NCBI GenBank assembly: GCA_038253135.1
Contig: JBBSHJ010000065.1
Coordinates: 1 to 17,987 of the forward strand
Length of the DNA: 17,987 nucleotides
Source of the DNA: JBBSHJ01 sp038253135
GTDB lineage: Bacteria; Actinomycetota; Actinomycetes; Mycobacteriales; QHCD01
Direction: 5' to 3'
Shown: positions 7,079 to 14,929 of the stretch, piece by piece
Numbering within the stretch: the stretch's first letter is position 1
Layout: every line of letters starts with the position of its first letter
The notes under the pieces: model-generated
The model's database searches: none
Told to the model about the DNA's origin: nothing
Seen by the model: the letters and a program-made list of their open reading frames with translations, nothing else
Position numbers and translations under genes: made by a program

Positions 7079-7151
7079 CACCGGTCTTGTCGCCGAGATG
7101 TCGGCGCCCACAGCCGGTCTGAAAGGCGGACAAACCGGCGACAAGACGGTG
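7079..7151. repeat. Long inverted repeat between dppA and the dehydrogenase gene
   Basis: GTCTTGTCGCCG (7084-7095) is repeated in perfect inverse as CGGCGACAAGAC (7136-7147). The arms extend outward as CACCG and CGGTG (7079-7083 and 7147-7151) if one G is bulged. The 40 bases between the arms carry no clear gene. The structure starts about 45 bp after the dppA stop and ends 68 bp before the next ATG. It could be a terminator or attenuator, a paired operator, or a small mobile-element remnant; nothing decides between these. Confidence 0.6.
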
Positions 7152-7219
7152 CGTGGGCCGGATGGAGACTTGTGGATAGCCAGCGACGGACGTCGTCGGG
7201 CTGGTTAGGGTGGTCCGCG

Positions 7220-8209
7220 ATGGCTTTGGTGGCAGTGACACGGAAGGGCCTCCCCGGCGACGGGGTCGGCCGGCTCGCGCAGCGCAACGACGTACGCGTG
7301 TGGGAGGGCGAAACGCCGCCCACGGCCGAGGAGCTGGCCCAACACGTCGCCGGCGCCGAGGCGATCCTGGCCATCGGTGCCGACGTGATCGACGATGCGC
7401 TGCTGGACGCGGCCGGCCCGCAGCTGCGCGTGGTCGCGCTCTCGTCGATGGGGTACGACGCCGTCGACCTCGACGCCGTACGCCGGCATGGCGTCGTCGC
7501 GACGCACACGCCGAACGTGCTGGCGGAGACCACCGCCGACCTGGCGTTCGCGCTGATGCTGATGGCCCGCCGCCGGCTGCTCGACGCGATCGACGACCTG
7601 CGCGCCGGCAACTGGCGCGGGCTGGCCATGGACGGCTACCTCGGCCTCGACGTCTACGGCGCGACGCTCGGCATCCTCGGCTACGGCCAGATCGGCCGGG
7701 CGCTGGCCCGGCGGGCACGGGGCTTCGGGATGCCGGTGCAATTCGTCAAGCCCCGGTCGATGTCCGACGAGGACGCGGCGGCGGGTCCCGACACCGCCGT
7801 CGATCGGGACACGTTGCTGCGGACCAGTGACATCGTCTCGGTGCACGTGCCGTTGTCCGATGCGACGCGGGGGATGATCGGCGCGGCCGAATTCGCCCAG
7901 ATGAAGCCCACCGCCACCGTGGTCAACACCGCCCGCGGCGGGATCGTCGATGAGGCAGACTTGATCGTGGCCCTGCGCAGCGGCGCGATCCACTCGGCCG
8001 GCCTCGACGTGATGGCCGACGAGCCCCGCTCCGATTCCGCCGATCCGCTGCTCAACGAGTCCCGGCTCGTCGTACTCCCGCACGTCGGCTCCGCCACCGC
8101 CACGACCCGCGCCCGTATGGCCGGCCTGGCCGCGGACAACATCACCGCCGTGCTGGCCGACGCGGACGCGCCCACACCCATTCCCGGCACCTCCGCGGCG
8201 TACCGGTAG
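7220..8209 (+). CDS. D-isomer-specific 2-hydroxyacid dehydrogenase
   Basis: An NAD(P)-dependent cytoplasmic oxidoreductase that interconverts a 2-oxoacid and a D-2-hydroxyacid, closest in pattern to glyoxylate/hydroxypyruvate reductases. The 329 residues match the family's usual length. The substrate domain is split (residues 1-100 and the C-terminus) around a Rossmann domain with GILGYGQIG at 151-159. The catalytic trio is present: R239 in NTARGG, E268 in DVMADEP and H288 in LPHVGSAT. After the second beta strand the sequence is QFVKPRS; basic residues instead of an acidic one suggest NADPH preference, which is inference. The ATG at 7220 is chosen over in-frame GTG at 7172 because MALVAVTRKG is a normal family start. 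Its TAG is directly followed by the ATG of the next gene, so the two form an operon. Confidence 0.92.
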   Translation: MALVAVTRKGLPGDGVGRLAQRNDVRVWEGETPPTAEELAQHVAGAEAILAIGADVIDDALLDAAGPQLRVVALSSMGYDAVDLDAVRRHGVVATHTPNVLAETTADLAFALMLMARRRLLDAIDDLRAGNWRGLAMDGYLGLDVYGATLGILGYGQIGRALARRARGFGMPVQFVKPRSMSDEDAAAGPDTAVDRDTLLRTSDIVSVHVPLSDATRGMIGAAEFAQMKPTATVVNTARGGIVDEADLIVALRSGAIHSAGLDVMADEPRSDSADPLLNESRLVVLPHVGSATATTRARMAGLAADNITAVLADADAPTPIPGTSAAYR

Positions 8210-9340
8210 ATGCCGTCAACGGGGATCGCTGAGACCTTCGATGTCGTCGGTCCTGCCGAGAGCGGCTACCTCTCCCGGCTGACCGACTTCGAGCTCCGCG
8301 CCGCACCCGCCGTGCCGCTTGCGCGGCTGCTCGAGCGGCCGACCGTCTCGATCTACGCACTCGATGACGCTACCCGGCGGGTCGTCCTCGTCGAGACTCC
8401 CGCCGATGTCGACCTGGGTCGGGCGCCTTTCTACTACGTCGCCCAGCGGCAAACCGCGACGCGGGTCTACACGCTGCCGTACGACGTGTTCGCCACCCTC
8501 GCGAGCGACCGTCCCGACCCGTCACCGGTGTTGATCTACTCCGTGGGGCGGTGCGGGTCGACGCTGCTGTGCCACGCGCTGCGCGGCTACTCCGACGCGC
8601 AGACACTGTCGGAGCCGGACATCTTCAACCACACCACGGGCATCCGTGAGCCCGACCGCTCGCGCGACGCGGAGATCGTCGCGCTGCTGCGCGGCTGGGC
8701 GCGCTTCACCTTCCGCAGCGGGTCGAGCCGGCCCGTGGTGGTCAAGTTCGCCAGCTATTCGATCCACATCGCCGACCTGATCGCTCGCACGATGCCGGGC
8801 GCGCGGTGCCTCTTCCTCTACCGCGACCTGCCCGGCTGGATCCGGTCCATCGGCCGGATGCAGGGGCTGCGGCGACCGGACGCGCCGACCCGGGCCGATC
8901 AGATCCTCACCACGGATCTCACCTACGGCACCTACCGCCGCGACCGCTTCAACCCGGCGCTGCGCGCTGTCGACCGGCCGGTCACCCTGCTCGAGGCTTC
9001 GGTGCTGAACTGGACGTCGGCGATGGGGTCCTACAGCGCCCGGCACGACGACGGCAGGGTGCCGGCCGCCCTCGGCTACGACGCGCTGGTCGGCGAGCCG
9101 GCGGCCGCGCTGGGTGCCGCAGCGGGCGCGTGCGGCCTGCCTCTCGTCTCGGAGCCGGCCGGGCTGGCGGCCTTCGAGTGCGACTCGCAGGCGGGTACGA
9201 CGCTGTCCCGCGAGGCGCTCGCCGCCGACCGCGTCGGTGAGCTCACCGCCGCGGACGTCCGGCACGCGCTCGACTTCGCCGCGCGGCACGGGTTCGCCGA
9301 GGACGCCTGCGCGCGCCTTCCCGGCCGGCTGCTTTCCTGA
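8210..9340 (+). CDS. P-loop sulfotransferase-like protein
   Basis: A 376-residue protein with a sulfotransferase-type nucleotide fold at its centre. SVGRCGSTLLCHAL (residues 111-124) matches the 5'-phosphosulfate loop of PAPS-dependent enzymes. LFLYRDLPGWIRSIG (201-215) matches the 3'-phosphate site, with R205 and S213 as likely contacts. LSEPDIFN (133-140) is a block often seen in bacterial members. About 100 residues before the P-loop (VSIYALDD, then a beta-rich stretch) and 90 after the last motif are not recognised. No signal peptide or membrane helix is seen. The acceptor is unknown and sulfotransfer itself is inferred. The ATG follows the TAG of the dehydrogenase gene without a gap, implying coupled translation and possibly one pathway. 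Confidence 0.75.
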   Translation: MPSTGIAETFDVVGPAESGYLSRLTDFELRAAPAVPLARLLERPTVSIYALDDATRRVVLVETPADVDLGRAPFYYVAQRQTATRVYTLPYDVFATLASDRPDPSPVLIYSVGRCGSTLLCHALRGYSDAQTLSEPDIFNHTTGIREPDRSRDAEIVALLRGWARFTFRSGSSRPVVVKFASYSIHIADLIARTMPGARCLFLYRDLPGWIRSIGRMQGLRRPDAPTRADQILTTDLTYGTYRRDRFNPALRAVDRPVTLLEASVLNWTSAMGSYSARHDDGRVPAALGYDALVGEPAAALGAAAGACGLPLVSEPAGLAAFECDSQAGTTLSREALAADRVGELTAADVRHALDFAARHGFAEDACARLPGRLLS

Positions 9341-9788
9341 GCGGTCCCGTACCTACCCAGCCCCCGCCGCGCCCGCTCCCCCCGCTCGCGTGCCGTCGGG
9401 CGCCTGGCCGTTCGAAGAGCCCGTCGAGCTCGTGGGCCCCTCCGACCGTTGCCCTCCGGTGGCCGCTTGCCCTTGTGGTCGCTACGCCTTTGGCCCGGAT
9501 ATGGGGCAGAGGGGACTGCCCACGTGCGGGTAGTCACCCGGTGCGCGTATACCGATGCCGCCGCTGAGGTCGGCCGAGCCGGGGGAATCAGGGTGCGGCG
9601 GCGCGGCGGAGCCGCTAACGTGGCGCGCGTCGTACCGGCCGGTGACAGCGGCCGCTGCGCCGCCGGCCGCGCCACAGCAGACCATCCCCTTTTTCCAGGG
9701 GTCTACGCCGCCCGCGCCCGCCGCTCGGTGACACTGCCCCGAGCGTCGCGCGGAAGTCGGCGGGCCCCGTGCGCCCTCAGGCCAGGCA
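9341..9788. other. Intergenic stretch before the ABC exporter operon, no convincing gene
   Basis: About 448 bp between the sulfotransferase-like gene and the exporter. No conserved protein is recognised in any frame. It holds dyads: a perfect palindrome CAGCGGCCGCTG (9646-9657) nested between GGCCGG (9637-9642) and CCGGCC (9663-9668), and a weak hairpin around 9679-9704 with a short T run in its loop. One open frame (9390-9533, GTG start) would encode a 47-residue peptide with four cysteines, but it has no ribosome site and its codon use is poor. The exporter promoter probably lies here, but no clear -35/-10 pair stands out. Confidence 0.5.
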
Positions 9789-11651
9789 ATGGATTTCTTC
9801 GCAACGCTGTGGCTCTTCGTCCGCTACGTCGCCTCGACCGACCCGCGGCGGGCGACCCTCGTCGGGCTGCTCGCCCTCGCCGAGGGTGCCACCATGCCGG
9901 TGGTCATCGCGCTCACCGGCGTCGTCGTGGCCCGCGCACCGGCAGCGCTCGGCACGGGTGGGGGATCGCCGCAGACCGGCGGGCTGATCGTCGCCGTTCT
10001 CGCGCTCGGCGGGGCCTTCGTCGTCGGCCGGGTCCTCACACCGGCCCGCAACCTCGCCGCAGTCGCGCTCGGCTCGCGGGTCGGGCATCGGATGCAGGCG
10101 GCCGTGCTCGATGCCGTCAACGCGCCGGCCGGACTCGCGCATCTCGAGGACGCGGCGATGGCCGATGAGATCAAGCGGGCCGGCGACTACGAGTGGGAGG
10201 GCCTGTCCCCGCTGACCCGCATCGTCGACGAGCTGGCCGGGTCGGTGCAGCAGCTGGTCGGCGGCATCGGCGCGGCCGTCCTCTTGGGACGGGTGCTGTG
10301 GTGGGCGCCGTTCGCCCTCGCCGCATGTGTCGTCGCCACCCATCTGGCCATGGCCACCGACGAGTGGCGGGAGGTGCGCTCCCGCGCCGACCTGGCCCGC
10401 ACCGACCGCGAGGCCGAATACCTCCGCGATCTCGCCCTCGACCCCCCGGCGGCCAAGGAGGTGCGGCTCTTCGGGCTCGCCGACTACCTGGCGGCGGGGA
10501 CGGCCGAGCGGCGGGCGATCGTCGTCGACGCCCTCGCGGCGGTACGCCGCGCGCACCGCGGCCCCGTCCTCGTCACCATCGGCGCCATCACCGCCAGCTG
10601 TGGCACGGTCTTCGGCGTCCTCGCCGCCCGCGCGGTCGACGGCGGGCTGACGGCTTCCGGGCTCGCGGTCACCGTCCAAGCCGTGCTGGCGATCATGGCG
10701 CTCGCGCACCCGATGCTCGCGACCTGGTGGGTCCGGCAGGGCGCCGCGGCACTGCCGCACGTGCTCGGGCTGGCCGATCGCGCGGCGGCTGTGCTGGGCG
10801 GCGTACCGCAGGGTGGTCGCCCCGCCGACAAGCACGCGCCACGGGCGTCGATCCGCCTGCGGGACGTGCACTTCACCTATCCCGGCTCGGCGGTGCCGGT
10901 GCTCGACGGGGTCGACCTGACGATCGAGGCCGGTACGACGACGGCAATCGTCGGCGTCAACGGGTCGGGCAAGACCACCTTGCTCAAGCTGCTGGCCCGA
11001 CTCTATGACCCGAGCGGCGGCGCGATCGAGATCGACGGCATCGACCTGCGCGCGATCGACCCGCGGTCATGGCGGCGCCAGATCGCGGTGATCTTCCAGG
11101 ACTTCGTGCGCTACGAGCTGTCCGCGGCCGACAACGTGGGTTTCGGCCGCGTTGAGCGGCTCGACGACCGGGCCGCGTCGGACGCGGCGGTACGCCGGGC
11201 CGGTGTCACCGCGGTGCTCGAGCGGCTGCCGGCGGGCTGGGAGACGACGCTGTCGCGGCGCTATCCGGGCGGCGCGGATCTGTCCGGGGGCGAGTGGCAG
11301 CGGATCGCGCTGGCCCGCGCGCTCCGGGGCGCCGACGGCGGGGCCCGCGTGCTGGTCCTGGACGAGCCGACCGCGGCGCTCGATGTCCGGGCCGAGGCTG
11401 AGCTCTTCGACCGCGCCCGGCTGACTCCGATCGCGACGGACGGCGCCGCCCGCGCGGCCGTGACCACGATCCTCGTGACCCACCGGCTCAGCAGCGTGCG
11501 GCACGCCGACCGGATCGTCGTGCTCGAGCGGGGCCGCGTCGTCGAATCGGGAAGCCATGACGAGCTGCTGGCACGGGCTGGGCGGTACGCCGCGATGTTC
11601 CGGCTGCAGGCGGACCGGTTCACCTCCGGCGCGGGGGTGAGCGATGACTGA
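9789..11651 (+). CDS. ABC exporter half-transporter, first subunit (permease-ATPase fusion)
   Basis: A type-IV-fold ABC exporter subunit of 620 residues in the inner membrane. The N-terminal membrane domain (about 1-340) shows hydrophobic stretches near 24-48, 66-82, 150-190, 258-282 and 290-312. The ATPase domain (350-610) is complete: Walker A GVNGSGKT (389-396), Q-loop Q437, signature LSGGEWQ (498-504), Walker B VLVLDE with catalytic E526, and switch histidine H565. The ATG at 9789 has a modest CAGGCCAGG upstream. The last eight bases overlap the next gene, whose product has the same layout, so the two most likely form a heterodimer. The tryptophan in the signature and the ERLPAGWETTLSRRYPGG block are typical of an actinobacterial exporter subgroup, some members of which sit in peptide natural-product clusters. 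The substrate is unknown. Confidence 0.93.
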   Translation: MDFFATLWLFVRYVASTDPRRATLVGLLALAEGATMPVVIALTGVVVARAPAALGTGGGSPQTGGLIVAVLALGGAFVVGRVLTPARNLAAVALGSRVGHRMQAAVLDAVNAPAGLAHLEDAAMADEIKRAGDYEWEGLSPLTRIVDELAGSVQQLVGGIGAAVLLGRVLWWAPFALAACVVATHLAMATDEWREVRSRADLARTDREAEYLRDLALDPPAAKEVRLFGLADYLAAGTAERRAIVVDALAAVRRAHRGPVLVTIGAITASCGTVFGVLAARAVDGGLTASGLAVTVQAVLAIMALAHPMLATWWVRQGAAALPHVLGLADRAAAVLGGVPQGGRPADKHAPRASIRLRDVHFTYPGSAVPVLDGVDLTIEAGTTTAIVGVNGSGKTTLLKLLARLYDPSGGAIEIDGIDLRAIDPRSWRRQIAVIFQDFVRYELSAADNVGFGRVERLDDRAASDAAVRRAGVTAVLERLPAGWETTLSRRYPGGADLSGGEWQRIALARALRGADGGARVLVLDEPTAALDVRAEAELFDRARLTPIATDGAARAAVTTILVTHRLSSVRHADRIVVLERGRVVESGSHDELLARAGRYAAMFRLQADRFTSGAGVSDD

Positions 11652-13437
11652 CACGGAGGAGCTGCCGGGCATCTGGCGGACTCTCGCCTTCACGCTGCGG
11701 GTGGCGGGTCGTGAGCACCCGGCCATGGCCGCCGGCGCGCTGCTCGTCGTACCGGCCGGCTGGGTGTCAGGCACCGTCACGGCGTACTGGCTCAAGCTGC
11801 TGATCGACGGGGCTATCCGCGGCAGCACCGGCCGCATCGTGCTGGCGACCGTGCTGCTGGTCGCGACGCAGGTCGGCGGGTGGGCGGCGGCCGGGCTGGG
11901 CGGCCGGGCGCTGCAGACCTTCCAGCAGCGCGCCGGCGTGCCGCTGGAGCGCCGCCTGGTCCGGGTCGGTGCCGGGTTGCGCCGGCTCGAGCACCTGGAG
12001 CGCCCGGAGCATCTCGACCGTCTCGATCCGCTGCGCAAGGAGGCGTGGATCGTGCACTGGGCGCTCGAGGCGCTGGCTGAGACGCTCGGTGCGCTGGCCC
12101 GGCTCGCCGTCACCGTCGGGTTGCTCGCCGCCGTGAGCCCGTGGCTGGCGTTCCTGCCGCTGGCCGGCGTACCGACGGTCCTGGTCGCTCGCCGCAGCGC
12201 GCTGCGCGGACGGCGGATGGAGGAGTCGGCCGGCGCGATGCTGCGCCGTCGCCGGCACCTCAGCGCGCTAGCGAGCAGTGCTTCGTCGGCTAAGGAGTTA
12301 CGAGTCTTCGGTCTTCCGCCAGTGCTCCGGCGCCGCAACGACGCGGCGAGCGAGGAGGCGCATCGGTACGCCGTCGGCGCGGCCCGCGCAGACCTGCTCT
12401 GGCGGATCCTGGCCGCCGTGCCGCTCGCCGCGGGCTTCGCCGGCGCCCTGCTGGTCGTCGTCGCCGACCTCGCCGCCGGCCGGGCCTCGGTCGGCGACCT
12501 GACGCTGGCCGTCGTCCTCGCGCAGGCGCTCAATGCCAACCTCGGCGCCGTGATCGAGATGATCAACTGGCTGGTGGCCAGCCTCGCCGTCGGCGCCCGG
12601 CTGGTCTGGCTGGACGACCTCGCCGCCGCCGAGCCGCGCGGCACGGAGCCCGCGCCGGTCCGGCTGGCTCACGGGCTCTCGTTCGAGCACGTCACGTTCC
12701 GGTATCCGGGCACGGACCGGGCCGTGTTGAGCGACGTGAGCATCGAGCTGCCGGCCGGTGGCGTCGTGGCGATCGTCGGGGAGAACGGCGCGGGGAAGAC
12801 CACCCTTGCCAAGCTGTTGACGGGCATGTACGACCCGTCCGCCGGCCGGATCCGCGTCGACGACCGCGACCTGGCCGAGCTCGATCCGTCGCAGTGGCGG
12901 CGCCGGTGCACCGGGGCCTTTCAGGACCACGCGCGGTTCGAGCTCCCGCTCCGCGAGGCGGTCGGGATCGGCGACGTCGTACGCCCGTCCGACGACCGGG
13001 TTGTGCTGGCGGCTCTGGATGCGGCCGGCGCCACCGACCTCGTCGAGCGGCTGCCCGCCGGCCTTGACACCCGGCTCGGTGCCGGCTGGGGCGGTGGAGC
13101 CGACCTGTCCGGCGGGCAGTGGCAGAAGGTCGCACTGGCCCGGGCCTTCATCCGGACCGGGCCGCTGCTGACGGTGCTGGACGAGCCGACGGCCGCCCTC
13201 GACGCCGCCACCGAGGATGCGCTCTTCGCGCGGTACGCCGCCGCGGCGTCCGACGCGCGGGCCCGAGGCGGCGTGACGCTGCTGATCTCACACCGCTTCT
13301 CGACGGTCCGCATGGCCGACGTGATCGTCGTTCTCGAGCACGGTCGGGTCGTGGAGCGGGGCAGCCACGGCGAGCTGATGCGGGCCGGTGGCGCCTACGC
13401 CGAGCTCTACTCGTTGCAGGCCCGGGGCTACCGCTGA
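11644..13437 (+). CDS. ABC exporter half-transporter, second subunit (permease-ATPase fusion)
   Basis: The 597-residue partner of the preceding subunit. The membrane domain (about 1-325) includes hydrophobic stretches near 27-55, 65-86, 150-183, 255-277 and 284-322, plus a charged helix around 112-135 (RLEHLERPEHLDRLDPLRKE) that connects to the ATPase. The ATPase domain has Walker A GENGAGKT (379-386), Q427, signature LSGGQWQ (488-494), Walker B LLTVLDE with E514, and H550. Unlike many heterodimeric exporters, neither subunit has an obviously degenerate ATP site, so both sites may hydrolyse ATP. The ATG lies inside the end of the upstream gene (8-bp overlap), so translation is coupled. No peptidase C39 domain is present, so leader-peptide cleavage by this transporter is not expected. 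Confidence 0.93.
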   Translation: MTDTEELPGIWRTLAFTLRVAGREHPAMAAGALLVVPAGWVSGTVTAYWLKLLIDGAIRGSTGRIVLATVLLVATQVGGWAAAGLGGRALQTFQQRAGVPLERRLVRVGAGLRRLEHLERPEHLDRLDPLRKEAWIVHWALEALAETLGALARLAVTVGLLAAVSPWLAFLPLAGVPTVLVARRSALRGRRMEESAGAMLRRRRHLSALASSASSAKELRVFGLPPVLRRRNDAASEEAHRYAVGAARADLLWRILAAVPLAAGFAGALLVVVADLAAGRASVGDLTLAVVLAQALNANLGAVIEMINWLVASLAVGARLVWLDDLAAAEPRGTEPAPVRLAHGLSFEHVTFRYPGTDRAVLSDVSIELPAGGVVAIVGENGAGKTTLAKLLTGMYDPSAGRIRVDDRDLAELDPSQWRRRCTGAFQDHARFELPLREAVGIGDVVRPSDDRVVLAALDAAGATDLVERLPAGLDTRLGAGWGGGADLSGGQWQKVALARAFIRTGPLLTVLDEPTAALDAATEDALFARYAAAASDARARGGVTLLISHRFSTVRMADVIVVLEHGRVVERGSHGELMRAGGAYAELYSLQARGYR

Positions 13438-13464
13438 CCGATCACCCATCCCCCACCCGGCTTT

Positions 13465-13644
13465 TGGCGGATTGACGTCGTATCCGACGCACCGCCGCCA
13501 AGAGCGGGTCGTGGGAGAGTCCCTGCACCGGATTCGCCCGTGCGCGCTACGGTGCAGGAAACCCCGCGGTCCAAACCCGTGTCGGCGGGGTTCCGGCACT
13601 CCGCCGAAGGTGGCGATCCCACCGGCGGATCAGGAGCGAGGAGG
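13465..13644 (+). promoter_or_regulatory. Structured leader of the branched-chain oxoacid dehydrogenase operon
   Basis: Four stem-loops follow one another between the exporter stop and the E1 alpha ribosome site. H1: TGGCGG (13465-13470) with CCGCCA (13495-13500), and inside it CGTCG/CGACG around TATC. H2: CCTGCACCG (13522-13530) with CGGTGCAGG (13550-13558), 9 perfect pairs. H3: AACCCCGC (13560-13567) with GCGGGGTT (13585-13592), extendable by GG/CC that would compete with H2. H4: TCCGCC-GAA-GGTGG (13600-13613) with CCACC-GGCGGA (13619-13629), 11 pairs with a GAA bulge. The Shine-Dalgarno GAGGAGG (13638-13644) follows H4 by 8 bases. H1 might terminate the exporter message. A cis-regulatory RNA is inferred; it matches no riboswitch class that I recognise. 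Confidence 0.5.
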
Positions 13645-13651
13645 CCATGGC

Positions 13652-14929
13652 ATGGCGCGGGACGACATGGCGCGTGACGATGGACCGGACCGGCCGGTGG
13701 CGGTGCAGGCACCCGGCAGCGGTGCCGACGCGACCGCGGCAGCGGCTGAGTCAGAGTTAGAGTCAGCGACGAAGGCCACGCAGGCCGTCGGCAACAGCTT
13801 CCTGACCGCAGGGGATCTCGACCTGGCGGCTCTGTTGCGCTCGCCGGCCGACCCCGATCTGGTGCAGCTGCTCGCTCCCGAGGGCGAGCGGGTCGAGCAC
13901 CCCGACTACGCGGTGGACTTCTCCGACGCGCAATACCGCAGCCTCTACCGCGATCTGGTGCTGGTACGCCGCATCGACCGCGAGGCCAGCACGCTGCAGC
14001 GGCAGGGCGAGCTCGGCATCTGGGCGCCGCTGGCCGGTCAAGAAGCGGCCCAGATCGGCTCGGCCCGCGCGCTGCGCCCGGGCGACATGGCGTTCCCCAC
14101 CTACCGCGAGCATGGCGTTGCGTGGTGCCGCGGAGTCGATCCGCTGGTCCTTTTGGGTCTCTTCCGGGGGGTCAATCTCGGCGGCTGGGACCCGCTCGAG
14201 CACAACTTCAGCCTCTACACGATCGTCATCGGCGCCCAGACGCTGCACGCGACCGGCTACGCGATGGGCATGCAGCGTGACGGCAGCGAGGACGCCGTGA
14301 TCGCCTACTTCGGGGACGGCGCGTCGAGCCAGGGTGACGTCAACGAGGCCTTTGTGTACGCCGCTGTCTACAACGCGCCGGTCGTCTTCTTCTGCCAGAA
14401 CAACCAGTGGGCCATCTCCGAGCCCTCGGAGCGTCAGTCCCGCATCCCGCTCTACCGCCGAGCCAGCGGCTTCGGCTTTCCCGGCGTCCGGGTCGACGGC
14501 AACGACGTGCTCGCGACCTACGCTGTCACCGAGAAGGCACTCGCCGACGCCCGCAGCGGGCAAGGGCCCACCCTGGTGGAGGCCTTCACCTACCGGATGG
14601 GCGCGCACACGAGCAACGACGACCCGACCCGTTATCGCCTCGATCACGAGTTGGAGGCGTGGAAGCTGAAGGACCCCCTGGAGCGGATGAAATCCTTCCT
14701 TTACAAGCAGCAGATCGCCGACCGCTCGTTCTTCGACGACCTCGACACGGAGGCTGAGACCCTCGCCCGACAGCTGCGCAAGAGCTGCCGCGAGATGCCC
14801 GAACCGCAGCCGCTCTCGATCTTCGACGACGTGTATGTGGAGCCGACCGAGCACCTGCGGCGCCAGCGTGAGGATTATGCCGCCTATCTCGATTCCTTCG
14901 AGGACGCGGCCGTGGGCGGTGGTCGGTGA
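13652..14929 (+). CDS. bkdA: Branched-chain 2-oxoacid dehydrogenase E1 component, alpha subunit
   Basis: The thiamine-diphosphate subunit of the complex that decarboxylates branched 2-oxoacids from Val, Leu and Ile breakdown to acyl-CoA primers. The 425-residue protein has RQGELGIWAPLAGQEAAQIG (117-136), the ThDP motif from GDGASSQGD (221-229) to QNNQW (249-253), and a phosphorylation-loop region YRMGAHTSNDDPTRYR (314-329). The G-x-H-[ST]-x-x-DD pattern of that loop resembles branched-chain rather than pyruvate E1 alpha. The N-terminal 80 residues are variable and low in complexity. GAGGAGG lies 7 bases before ATG 13652; a second in-frame ATG at 13667 sits in a repeat of the first five codons. 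The stop overlaps the beta-subunit start (TGATG). A pyruvate dehydrogenase role is the main alternative. Confidence 0.9.
   Translation: MARDDMARDDGPDRPVAVQAPGSGADATAAAAESELESATKATQAVGNSFLTAGDLDLAALLRSPADPDLVQLLAPEGERVEHPDYAVDFSDAQYRSLYRDLVLVRRIDREASTLQRQGELGIWAPLAGQEAAQIGSARALRPGDMAFPTYREHGVAWCRGVDPLVLLGLFRGVNLGGWDPLEHNFSLYTIVIGAQTLHATGYAMGMQRDGSEDAVIAYFGDGASSQGDVNEAFVYAAVYNAPVVFFCQNNQWAISEPSERQSRIPLYRRASGFGFPGVRVDGNDVLATYAVTEKALADARSGQGPTLVEAFTYRMGAHTSNDDPTRYRLDHELEAWKLKDPLERMKSFLYKQQIADRSFFDDLDTEAETLARQLRKSCREMPEPQPLSIFDDVYVEPTEHLRRQREDYAAYLDSFEDAAVGGGR

Noticed and set aside
9449..10168. Plus-strand open frame of 239 codons before and inside the first ABC gene
   Set aside because: It overlaps the conserved membrane domain of the exporter in another frame and has shadow-like composition.
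13513..13634. Glycine riboswitch in the bkd leader
   Set aside because: GGGAGAG, GCCGAAGG and TCAGG occur in the same order as in glycine aptamers, but the spacing is wrong (two extra hairpins between the first two), and the GGAGCAA segment after CCGAAG is replaced by GGTGGCG.
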